DNA from: Carposina sasakii | Lineage: Eukaryota; Arthropoda; Insecta; Lepidoptera; Carposinidae | Reading direction: 5' to 3' | DNA: 64,000 nt | NCBI GenBank assembly: GCA_014607495.2 | Contig: CP053150.1 | Span: 13,102,495 to 13,166,494 of the forward strand | Shown: positions 12,001 through 21,600 of the stretch, piece after piece | How the letters are laid out: the number at the start of each line of letters is the position of its first letter | How positions within the stretch are numbered: position 1 is the first letter of the stretch | The notes under the pieces: generated by a model | The model's database searches: none | Seen by the model: the letters and a program-made list of their open reading frames with translations, nothing else | What the model was told of the DNA's origin: nothing | Position numbers and translations under genes: made by a program

Positions 12001-13986
12001 TTCGTCGACCCCCGCCTTGTTCAAATGCCCGACACATACTATGTCGGATGGAGCCTCTTTGTACACAAATTGGATAAGTTGTAACATATATACGCCAAGA
12101 TCTAAGACCACTCCGCCACCAAGGTCTTTCATTCTGAAATTGCAAAATTAGAAATAGTAGATAAGAGACGGACAATGCTTAGATCTTCATCTTATCAGAG
12201 TAAAAATCTTGCTGATTTTGTGAGATGTTCTCAACATCAATAAGGAAGAAAATGATTTTAACATCATCATTCATATATTCTAAATTCGGATTGTAGTTCT
12301 CGTTTTCATCCTTTTTTTTTGTATAAGTAGGTATAGAAACAAGCTGTGTTAAGTAAGCAGTTTGGCGATAGAAAGAAGATATCTTACAAGTTCCTCTCAA
12401 TCTCATTAATCTCGACTCCGAACTGGACGGCCACGTGATAGACCTCTCCCAGGCCGTCCGAGTTGATGTGCTCGTTCAAAGCGTCGTAAGCAGGGAAGAA
12501 CCTCGACCACATCCCTTCCAGAAGGAACAGTTTCCGCTCCCTCGCCAGGTCCACCAGGGATTTAGTCTGTTTGTATGTCATGCCCATCGGCTTCTCGCAT
12601 AGAACGTGTTTGCCGTGCTCTAACATTAGTTTAGTGATCTCATAGTGTTGCAAGTTTAGTACGCTAACGAATACTATGTCTGAAATCAAGACAAGGAAAT
12701 ATTCAATATATGCCGTGTCCTACAGACACAGTAGGGATTTACTGGGGTATTTATTAAGTTTTATCCTAGGTGATATTACAATATAAAGATTTCAATAGAT
12801 TAAGGTCAAGGTATTGCTGCAAAACTGCATAGGTACTGCAAAAAACTGGATAAGTTCGTTGACTATAGCCTCGATATTTTTATGTTTAAAGTTATTCAGT
12901 CATTAGTGATAATTACATATTTACTTTACAAATGTTTTATTACATACGACTTTTGTTAAATTACAATGGTTAAACTTTGAGTACTTGTTCGTGCGTGTCG
13001 GTCAGTTGATTATGTTAGTTTTAGTATACATTTATTAAGGAGATCGATCACGAATGCAATAAGTTATGCAATATAGTCATATTCTCATTCAAAATAAATC
13101 ATAACCTTCACCGATAAAATACTAAAAGAAATGTTAATGTTGTCATTAACGAAGAACTCAAAGATGAGACGATAAGTTCATGTACCTATGGTTGTATCTT
13201 ATTTTAAGTTTGTGTAAGATCAATTCATCAATGATGTTCAAGTTCTTTGACCAAGACAAAAACAGACGGACAAAATATTGTTGAAGGTTACGACCGATTT
13301 CTTTTAGACTTTGTTTGGTTTTGTTGGATTTTTTGCAGGGTTTAGAAACTCTTGCTCGAGAATATTGTAAAGACAGGTAGATAGATTAAATCGGCTCTCC
13401 GATTACCTAATTTGCAATAGCAAAGCCGAAGCAGCGCGATCACGATAATTGAGAATGCGCGGCTTTGCTATTGCAAGTTACGTAATCAGGGGGCCGGTAT
13501 TATTTTCTTAACAATATATTTATTCTTAACTTTACCTTATACTCGGAATCATTTCCATCCTAAATGCATAAAACAACAAGACCATACAACGTTAGTTAAT
13601 TGCGATACACAAAGATATATTGGTGTTAAACTAAGCATGATGGAATGATACCCTTAATATTTCCTTGAGCTAGCCGGTTAGTGACAGAATAATGGTGAGC
13701 AGCGTGCCTTGAATTTGAAGCCAATTGTTCATGAAATGACACTTAAAGTAAACAATGAAGATTAGCATAATATCCACGACTTACCTATAGAGTCATCACG
13801 CGCGAGAGAATCGAAGTCTTCGTAGACTGTGCTAATTTTGTGGAGAGCGGACAATCTATCAACTCTTTCGAGGTCCTTCCCCGCAATGGCGACCACTTTG
13901 TGCTGGTCTTCTGGCAGGGTGCTTAAGGCGGTGAGGAAGTCGTGAGCGATCATGCCCACTCCAGCTATACCCCATCTTAACAACAT
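9035..13986 (-). CDS. Dimeric dihydrodiol dehydrogenase (Gfo/Idh/MocA)
   Basis: NADP-dependent trans-1,2-dihydrobenzene-1,2-diol (D-xylose) dehydrogenase type. Exons on the minus strand: 13986-13785, 12679-12388, 12133-11887, 9846-9696, 9147-9035. All junctions are GT/AG and restore frame, giving 334 aa, the length of the vertebrate enzyme. Visible: Rossmann GIAGVGMIA at residues 5-13, CEKPMG with the catalytic Lys at 97, and LDLGVY with Asp176 and Tyr180, all at the positions known for the mammalian enzyme. The start ATG at 13986 is preceded by TTACAG, so a 5' UTR intron may end just before it. Drug, sugar or dicarbonyl metabolism in the cytosol is inferred from the family. Insects often carry several paralogues, so the exact substrate is unknown. 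The gene looks intact. Confidence 0.93.
9944..10211. mobile_element. MITE family C
   Basis: Palindromic copy with ends ACAGGATGTAACAAAAAGGG and TTACACTCTGT, in the last long intron of the dehydrogenase gene, about 100 bp upstream of the acceptor of its 9846-9696 exon. Confidence 0.75.
10246..10340 (+). repeat. MITE family D, half copy
   Basis: Starts CCGTGGGGCAAGCACGAACC and then diverges. Only one inverted end is present; compare 10591-10700. Confidence 0.5.
10591..10700. mobile_element. MITE family D
   Basis: A 110-bp element with inverted ends CTGTGGGGTAAGCACGAACC and GGTTCGTGCTTACCCCTCAG. A third copy is at 34531-34669. No clear target duplication, so the superfamily is not assigned. 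Confidence 0.7.
10701..11886. other. Intron of DHDH, no gene
   Basis: Rest of the roughly 2-kb intron. It holds a weak copy of the TCCACTGCTG repeat at 11390-11470 and otherwise unremarkable AT-rich DNA. Confidence 0.5.
12680..13784. other. First DHDH intron
   Basis: No exon seen. Its only recognisable element is the small palindromic MITE at 13391-13497. Confidence 0.5.
13391..13497. mobile_element. MITE family E
   Basis: Ends read CGGCTCTCCGATTAC and GTAATCAGGGGGCCGG. Internally TTGCAATAGCAAAGCCG faces its inverted copy. A larger relative lies at 60284-60491. Confidence 0.65.
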
Positions 13987-13999
13987 ACTCTGTAACAAG

Positions 14000-16197
14000 A
14001 AGGCTAATGTAAACGATATCGTATACGCTAGGTTAGGTTTAATTGCTTATTGATGATATAACTCACTTATATGTTCGGGTTGCTAGATCTCAATTAAAAG
14101 TGAATTGCGATGTATCGTACATACCTATACTTGTTTATCAAAACGACAGTAATAAAAATATTATTCCCTACTTACTCTATATTTTTCACTAGGCATATCA
14201 AGTGTATGGACATTGAATGATGACAGAGATTAAGTGAGATATTGTTAAATCACTGTGATAAGATTATAAAAAATGTATCGTGAAGGTGTTCTTTCATTGT
14301 GCGCGTTTACAATCCTTACAGGGCTTTGTATTTTCAGTGCTAATGCCGCATTGCGACTGGCTTATTTTGTCGTGTTTTTAATACCATTAAATTCACGCAA
14401 GCACCTCGCAACTACAGAATTTAAAGTCTAGGTACATTGTTAAAAAGGTAGACGTAAATGGTTAAGCTAGTTTAGCGAAAAACGTTATTATTGATTCGCG
14501 AGAGTATTTACACAATTATATTATATTCTATTATAGTTATGTCGCTAATTTACAACTCACAATATGAACCTCGTCCGAAGTGGATATTCGCAGTTCTTAC
14601 GGCTTACCACAGAACTGCACTTGACGACACTAACGACTAATACCAACACTGCAATATTAATGTTTGCTGAATCCGATATTTTTTACAGCAAAGTAATGTA
14701 CACCCGCGTGTACGTAATGTATGTTATGAAATGGATTATATTTTAGATAAACATGGATAAAACACAGCAAACAGCGCTTGCTATCAGTTGAGATAATCAA
14801 ATAAAAATGTAGAGCGTAGTTCTTTATGAAATTGTTATCTTGACTGTTCTTTGCTGTGTGTTGACTGAATGGTTTGCGTCATGCTCAGTGATTTGTCCTC
14901 ACGGTATGATTAACTGAATTGACTGAGGCCGCAGAGCTCGCATGTGATAATTGGCCAGCGCCATGTGTTGACGCAGTGGAGGTGAGATGGAATGTAACAT
15001 GTTTTCATTGGCCATGCGCGCGGAGGCTGCTGCCGGCTGTTTGTAATTATTGTACATCTGAATCAGCAGATTGTAATCGTGCTGGCTCATGGGACGTTAA
15101 TAACAGTGCCGTGGCATGTTTGGGTTTACTATAGAAATTATCATCATACTGGACGGCTGCATTACTTACTAGAATGTTTTCACAGTAGTTTTCCTGCACG
15201 TTTGCCGTTCAGGTTATTTCCATTTGTCTACACCAGTGTACTTTCGTATACTTCGGTTGATACCAGTTGATACTGTCTATGATTTATAATATAATGGTAC
15301 CTACCTACCTACATTAAGTATTATATTATTAATGAATAGGCAGTTAAGAACTGGCCAAGACAGATAATAAGAACGTTCTTATAGTTAATGTTGTAAGTAT
15401 GTACCTGCAGAGATAATTAAGGCTGACTGCATATGAAAATTTACCAAGGTAATGCATGATTATGTATAGGAACGTACAAATAGTGTTCAATATTTATAGG
15501 TATTAGTACTACCACTTAAATATGGATGGGGCAATAGATAGTTACCTAAATAATATAAGTAAACTGTTATACAACAGGAACATGGGGACACTGGGGAAAT
15601 AGGGTCGTTTACGGTTTTTTTATTTGTATTTATATCGAAAGATCATAAAATAAAAGAAACATTTGCGAAAGAAAAACTTCGCTAGCGTGAAAACTTTCCG
15701 GGATATAACGATTTCAAATTCACAAAAAACTTGAAAAAGACTTGCCAAAAAACGCTCCGTACAAACGGCTACCACAATTATGACGTCACTCTTTCAGTAA
15801 CTTGTATGCGCGTAAAGAGAACTTTTGTTCTGCAGCTATTTTAAGTATTGCGTTTATAAATATAGTCACAAAGCAAAAGAGGTGAACATGTGATGTTGTA
15901 ATTTTCAATTAATTTCACATTTGAAAAATGGACTTGCCCACTAACTTTGAAGGCTTATTATTACATACTACCTCATTTGGACACTTTATCAAATTGTAAT
16001 TTTATAGATAGGTATGATTTTGATGATTTATTGATAAAATGTCATGAAAATTCAACAATAGTAAACATCCCTATTAGCCAAATAATATTGTGTTGTAATA
16101 TTTTTTTTGTTCCGACTTATATTTTCTTATACATACATATCAGATAGGTAGTATTGAAAATAAAGTTAAAGGTCGTACCTACCTATACAGAAACGAA
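14000..16197. other. Upstream region of DHDH, no clear gene
   Basis: Should contain the promoter and 5' UTR of the dehydrogenase, but no TATA/initiator pair was convincing. A minus-strand frame of about 63 codons (15090-14899) has a coding-like look but no recognised domain or splice sites. DNA around 15580-15900 looks like the end of an unidentified repeat. Confidence 0.35.
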
Positions 16198-16307
16198 TAG
16201 AATAGCCCACTATAGAAAACCTATTTCCAAAATTTTGTGGGTAGGTTCCTTTTAGTGGGCTATTAACATAGCTTTTCGCTTAACATACCCTTTTTGTTAC
16301 ATCCTGT
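16198..16307. mobile_element. MITE family C, fragment
   Basis: The right inverted end CCCTTTTTGTTACATCCTGT and part of the inner palindrome survive; the outer left end is gone. Confidence 0.65.
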
Positions 16308-16497
16308 ATATTAACTAGGAAATGTTTGTTACAGCTACATTGGTAATATGACCTGAATTCCAAATTTTATCGAGAGATAACACCTTAAGAGTTAATTTAC
16401 TTTGATCTCAAGTATGTAATAAACAATTTTATATTATACTCGTAAACATAAATTTATTTCTTTAACTAATTTAATAATTAATAACTAATATGTATAT

Positions 16498-16601
16498 ATA
16501 CCCAGTAGTTCAGTGGTAAGAGCACTAGCACGGATGCAGAGGTCGTGGGTTCGATTCCCACTCGGGTGAAGAATTTTTTCCATTTCTTTATTAATAATTT
16601 T
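16498..16601 (+). mobile_element. tRNA-derived SINE with 17-bp target duplication
   Basis: A 104-bp insertion flanked by perfect copies of ATAACTAATATGTATAT (16481-16497 and 16602-16618). It has an A-box-like AGTTCAGTGGTAAGAGC, a B-box GGTTCGATTCC in a paired T-arm, then CGGGTGAAGAA and a T-rich tail ending TTTATTAATAATTTT. The long duplication shows retroposition. Confidence 0.8.
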
Positions 16602-16629
16602 ATAACTAATATGTATATTATATTTAATA

Positions 16630-16886
16630 CTAGTGGACGCGCGCGACTCCGTCCGCGTGGACTGCAGAAAAAATAAAATGTCGATATTATCCGGGATAAA
16701 AAGATAAAAAGTAGCCTAATGTATGTTAAAATAAAATAATTTTATTTCAGATTTTCATCCATAATTTTGTTAGTATTTAAGTGGGACCTGTCACAACATA
16801 TACCTGAAAACTGCATCGAAATGTGTTCAGCCGTTTGAGATTAGCGTGCACAAACATCGATCCGTTACAATTTTATTATATGTATT
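16630..16886 (+). repeat. Interspersed repeat, CTAGTGGACGCC family
   Basis: Shortened copy of the 1340-1648 family (CTAGTGGACGCGCGCGAC...GATCCGTTAC), with an extra stretch of about 40 bp before AAGTGGGACCTGTCAC. Confidence 0.7.
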
Positions 16887-16950
16887 GATATTGATTGATT
16901 GATGATGATGATATTGATGTATTGATTGATTTAGATTTATCTATCTATAC

Positions 16951-17249
16951 CATGGAGAAGGTATAAAAGAGGAGGTGGGACTATGAACTGAGTCGTGTGG
17001 TAATCGTGAGGCCATGACGTCATGATAGGGGCGGAGCTTCAGGGCCTGTGTATGTAACGCAGTAGTTGTAACTACACCCTTATTATGCAAGTAGTTTGGC
17101 TAGTCACTACAAGGTGGTTTCTATGTAAATGGGCAGGGCTACAGTGTTAGGATGCTCCCCTCGTCCCATACTTCACCCCTGCTCAGCGGCACACTATTTT
17201 TGTATGAAAATATACTTAGCCGCTGCTCCTCTTTTATTTCTTCTCCATG
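16951..17249. mobile_element. hAT-type MITE with 8-bp target duplication
   Basis: A 299-bp element with inverted ends CATGGAGAAG and CTTCTCCATG (about 25 bp with a few mismatches), flanked on both sides by ATCTATAC (16943-16950 and 17250-17257). An 8-bp duplication is typical of hAT elements. A longer inverted relative is at 20421-20883. Confidence 0.75.
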
Positions 17250-17262
17250 ATCTATACTAATA

Positions 17263-17468
17263 TTAAAAAAAGGTAAACTTTGATTGTTTGTTTGATTATT
17301 TGCAGCGAATAGGTTCCGAAACTACTGGAACAATTTAAATTTTTTTTTCACCATTAGAATCCTTATTGCACCTGGATAAAGGGTCTTGATAGACAGACAG
17401 ACAAACGGACGGACAACAAATTGATCCTATAAGGGTTCCGTTTTTTCTTTCGAGGTACGGAACCCTAA
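17263..17468 (+). repeat. Fragment of CCGGCCAAGTGCGA repeat
   Basis: Retains the GACAGACAGACAAACGGACG run and the GTTCCGTTTTTTC ... GTACGGAACCCT end seen in the 21231-21535 copy. Confidence 0.5.
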
Positions 17469-18246
17469 AAAGCCTTACTTTCCCGTAATAAAAAGCAGCC
17501 TGTCTTTCTAAGTTTTAATGTTTTTCCTATGTACTTACATTTGATTTTACAGAAGTATCACTCACTGAAACAATATAAACAAATTATTTATTAATACTCT
17601 TGAGGATGCCAGGGGTGTTGGTGTGAATAAACCAGTAGCTGTACAGTACATATTGTACATTATGTACATATCATCTCAACTGTAGTTGCCTTGTCTGTGA
17701 TCGATCATAGACATGAGTTATGCAATTTAAGGGTCAGCAGCACACATTTTTTTAAAAAGATATTGTGATTATAATATGTTGAAAAGTAGGTAGGTACTGT
17801 TGATGCTATATTTTGTAACTACATATTATTATTATTACTAGAGTTGCCACGAATAGTGATTTGGCCGAATACCGTATATTCTGCAACGCTATCGGCCGGA
17901 GCGCCGAATATTCGGCACAAAGTAAGTACATGCTTGTCGAGCGCGTAAAGAATAATACAAGTCGCGACCTGTCTCCCTCGTGCGCGGGCGGGCGCGTGCG
18001 GCCATTAGAATGTTTGTTTGTCACAATTAAATTTTGAATATTACGGCACGCTTTGCCAGATAAATATAAATAATAAATTAAATATAACATTACGATTTTG
18101 TATAAAAGTTCATTCGTTAGTGCTTTTTTAACTGTTTGTTCATCAAAAAATGACACCAGTTAATAAAAAATCGCCCATATGGGAATATTATGAGATTTGT
18201 AGTGAAAATAATAGACTGGCCAACTTCTAGAAACTCTGAAACTAAA

Positions 18247-18296
18247 TGGAGAAGAATCGTCATCGGTAGGTATCTAACGATGACGATTCTTCTCCA
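18247..18296. repeat. Perfect 19-bp hairpin inside the hAT element
   Basis: Arms TGGAGAAGAATCGTCATCG and its exact reverse complement, separated by 12 bp. Part of the arm is old transposase-like sequence, so the second arm is probably an inverted duplication. Confidence 0.8.
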
Positions 18297-18389
18297 CTAC
18301 GTAAGAAAAGAAACTGGAATAAAAATGATAAGACATTTTAAATATACGACAGTATCTGGAACTGATTTGAGATAGTCGCTACAGATAAT

Positions 18390-18719
18390 ATGGGAAATAG
18401 TAATGATGAGAACGTGGAGAATACTGTGGCAAATGAGATGGATTTTTATTTGAAAATAATTCGCCTAGATCGGAAAGCTGATCCTTACAAGTGGTGGTCA
18501 GCAAACGAAAAACAATACCCAAACCTCTCGAAATTTGCTAAAGTTTATCTTTCTTCTCCCGGGAGTAGCGTGTATAGTGAGAGGTTGTTTTCTGAAGCTG
18601 GTATTATTTACAATGAAAAGCGTAATCGTTTGCTACCATCAAATGCTGAAAAGCTTGTTTTTATCCATCACAACTCCCCACTGATGCACTTGCACTTTGG
18701 AAATAAATATAAGTCTTGA
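18390..18719 (+). pseudogene. hAT transposase C-terminal fragment
   Basis: About 109 codons containing the hAT dimerisation region: a WW pair, then YPNLSKFAKVYLSSPGSS, SERLFSEAG and KRNRLLPSNAEKLVFIHHN. These match the C-terminal motif block of hAT transposases. The N-terminal BED finger and the RNase H-like catalytic core are missing from the element, so it cannot act alone. It ends at a natural stop. Confidence 0.85.
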
Positions 18720-18856
18720 GAAATATGATGTGTCTATTTGTCCATGATTTAGTATTCGGTATTCGGCCGAATAGTATGTATTATTCGGCCGAATACCGAA
18801 TACCAAAAAAAGTGGCCGAATAGTAGCCGAATATTTGTGGCATCTGTAATTATTAC

Positions 18857-19070
18857 TGTTTCATATTAATAGTGACATACCTAATAAAAAACATATTTTT
18901 TTGAGAATGAAAGTTACAAACTTTTATTGTACATATTTTTTATTTTAAAACTTCAATTTTCCGAATAGAAATATGAGTCTTACCATATAAAACAGGCTAT
19001 TTTCCGTTAAATGGTGTTATTAAGTTAAATTTTATGTCACTATTGAAACAAAGCAGCGATACATACATTA
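18857..19070. other. Spacer, no feature
   Basis: AT-rich DNA between the hAT element and the next repeat cluster. Confidence 0.4.
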
Positions 19071-19560
19071 TATCATCATCATCAGCCTATTGCAGACCAC
19101 TGCTGGAGGTAGGCCTCCTGCAGGAAGGCACACCACAAGACTGCCATGGGGTGTATACATTATATGCTATAGTTAAATTAAAAAATAATACTTTTTATTT
19201 TATTTTATTGATTAAATCTACACTAATATTATAAAGAGGAAAACAGCTATACATACATTATATCATCATCATCATCAGCCTATTGCAGTCCACTGCTGGA
19301 GGTAGGCCTCCTGCAGGAAGGCACACCACAACGGGACTGCCATGGCTGAAATTGGGCATATATGTTCATTATGCGAGGAAACACTAGAACGGATTTCCCG
19401 AAATTCCCACGGGAAGGAGACCAACGGGTTACGAAAACGGTTAAACATGTGAATCTGAAGTTGAGCATATATGTTTATTTGGGACCCCGAGGAAGCACTG
19501 GGAACGGATTTCCCGAAATTGAATTAATTTACGACAACCGCGATAACATATAGGCTACTT
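19071..19560 (+). repeat. Local duplications of CATCATCAGCC repeat and flank
   Basis: Two tandem copies of a segment with CATCATCAGCCTATTGCAG and GGAGGTAGGCCTCCTGCAGG (19071-19160 and 19263-19345), followed by two diverged copies of a unit ending ACGGATTTCCCGAAATT (about 19346-19425 and 19455-19522). Confidence 0.6.
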
Positions 19561-19567
19561 TTTACAC

Positions 19568-19633
19568 TTAACATATAGGCTACTTTTTATTTTTTCTGTA
19601 GTCCACGCGGACGGAGTCGCGGGCGTCCACTAG
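19568..19633 (-). repeat. Interspersed repeat end, CTAGTGGACGCC family
   Basis: Minus-strand copy keeping only the terminal part of the family (CTAGTGGACGCCCGCGAC on the minus strand). Confidence 0.65.
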
Positions 19634-20420
19634 TATAAATAAAAAATAAAAATAATGGGAGATAGCAAAACTATACAACTTAACAATATTGTGAATAAGA
19701 ATAAATAAAATTGAAATAAGCAATAAAGATCTTATATCTTAAGTAAGGGCAAGCTTTATGTGTGTATGAAATGGGTTTGATGGTTTGTTGTTAAAAAGGG
19801 GCGCCCGAGCGAGGGTCTGGAAATTGGCTTGTAAATTACTTATATTTAATTTTATGTGTAAGGCCTTAGATTAATGATAGGTCTTCGCTCCGCTCTGAGC
19901 GAAGCGTACACTTTATTCTAAGTGTAAGGCATACAGAAGTAACTATTGTAGACTGTTCTATGTAGGTAATAGCTAGGGTTTAACCAGTGGTTTAACTTAT
20001 AAAACACGTAAATAATATTTAGGTACAGGATTTGGAACTTACTATTTCATCCGGTTATTTTTCATAGGAAAATACTATTAGAATCCGTCGGAGCCTTGAT
20101 TGTTAGTTATTCTCCTCTATGATGCACGCCATGCACTTGCACATGCCCGACATGCGTAAAAAGAGAATTCTCTTTCTACGCCGGAGTACGCCGCCCTCAG
20201 ATGAATGATATACAACGCCGCCAATATCGCCCGCCGACATGCCCCGCGAATGACAGTTGACTGACAGGTAAGTGACAGTGACAGCGTAATAATCAGCTGA
20301 TTGTTATTATTTATTCTGAGGCATGGGCTAACGAATAGTAAGCTATAATGCCCATTACTAAGTAAAAAGATAGGAAATAGCGCGCCTATATTCGATGTAT
20401 GTTAATATCATTACATATTT
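19634..20420. other. Intergenic, no gene recognised
   Basis: A GC-richer island around 20110-20290 contains a good donor-like CAG/GTAAGTGA at about 20270 and could be a 5' exon of an unseen transcript, but no start codon context or partner exon supports it. Confidence 0.3.
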
Positions 20421-20883
20421 CATGAAGAAGAAATAAAAGAGGAGTAGCGGTTAGGTATATTTTCATACAAAAATAGTGTGCCGCGGAGCGGGGGTGAAGT
20501 ATGGGACGAGGGGAGCATTGAACACTGTAGCCCTGCCCATTTACATAGAAACTTAGCATCTTTACTAAGTCTGTGATAGAAACCACTTTGCAGTGACTAG
20601 TCAAAATACTTGCTCATTATCAATATGGTTCAAGATTGTTTTAGTGTGCAATTACTCATCACTAGATGACAATATTATACTACGTTTTAGTAAAAAAGTA
20701 CCCCGATAAAAGCACTAGTGTTTTTGTAATTTTAATACAGTTACATTTCGGAGCACAAGCTTGTGGTTACAGCTACTGCGTTACACTGGCGCTGAAGCTC
20801 CGCCCCTATCATGACGTCATGGCCTCACGATTGCCACACGACTCACTTCATAGTCCCACCTCCTATTTTATACCTTCTTCATG
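20421..20883. mobile_element. hAT-type MITE, inverted longer copy
   Basis: Ends CATGAAGAAGAAATAAAAGA and CTTCTTCATG. It is an inverted relative of 16951-17249 with about 130 bp of extra sequence near the middle. Flanks ACATATTT and CATATATT are similar but not identical, so the target duplication has decayed. Confidence 0.7.
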
Positions 20884-21230
20884 CATATATTATACATAAT
20901 GTTGGTAGGCATTGTTTAGGCCCCGCGGGACATATTGAGGGCCCGAGGGCCAATAAATAACTGTAATTCAATTTAAGACGGTATAATCAAGAAATATATT
21001 CTTCAACGAGAGTCGGAAGACAAGTAAAAATAAAACAAGACGTCACGGCGACGCGACTTCTATGTCCACCACCGAAGAGGTTCGCCCAAAGAATATACTT
21101 GAACAGCATAATAATCGTGAACTTTTATGTGGATTCATCACGATGTAACTCTTATGTATTTTTAATTTATATAACCTTGGCTCCTCTTGGCTCTATGAAA
21201 CGAATTTATCGTGTCTTCTATTGAAAAATA
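20884..21230. other. Spacer, nothing recognised
   Basis: No coding or repeat family assigned. Confidence 0.35.
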
Positions 21231-21535
21231 AAAAAACCGGCCAAGTGCGAAGTCAGACTCGCGCACGAAAAGTTCCGTACCTACCATTGCCATTATTGAT
21301 ATCGAGCAAAAAAGGGCAAAAAATCTATTTTGTTTTTAGTATGTATTTGTTGTTATAGCGGCAACAGAATCACTTAATTTGTGAAAATTCCAACCGTCTA
21401 GCTAGATATCGCGGTTCTTGTGATACAGCAGCCTGGCTGGTGACAGACAGACGGACGGGCGGACGGACAGCCAGACAGCGAAGTCTTAGTAATAGGGTCC
21501 CATTATTTACCCTTCGGGTACGGAACCCTATAAAA
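21231..21535 (+). repeat. Interspersed repeat, CCGGCCAAGTGCGA family
   Basis: Begins AAACCGGCCAAGTGCGAAGT and ends GTACGGAACCCTAT, with a GACAGACAGACGGACG run in the middle. It is a common lepidopteran interspersed repeat; class not assigned. Confidence 0.7.
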
Positions 21536-21600
21536 AGGAAAAATAAACGTCAAGTCACAAAGAAAAGAAAAACAATTTCTTTTCATTACATACAAAGATT

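Larger units (their letters stand above)
17839..18848 (+). mobile_element. hAT transposon, internally deleted
   Basis: A 1010-bp element bounded by a perfect 8-bp target duplication ATTATTAC (17831-17838 and 18849-18856). The inverted ends are TAGAGTTGCCACGAATA and, reversed, TACAGATGCCACAAATA (3 mismatches in 17). Both subterminal regions are packed with GGCCGAATA-like motifs in both orientations, probably transposase binding sites. Only the C-terminal part of the transposase is left, so it is non-autonomous. Confidence 0.85.

Noticed and set aside
11876..12151. Plus-strand open frame of 91 codons
   Set aside because: Antisense to DHDH exon 3, whose LDLGVY motif and phase fit the complete protein.
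14564..14746. Plus-strand frame of 60 codons near the DHDH promoter
   Set aside because: Low-complexity, no domain, no conserved context; likely chance.
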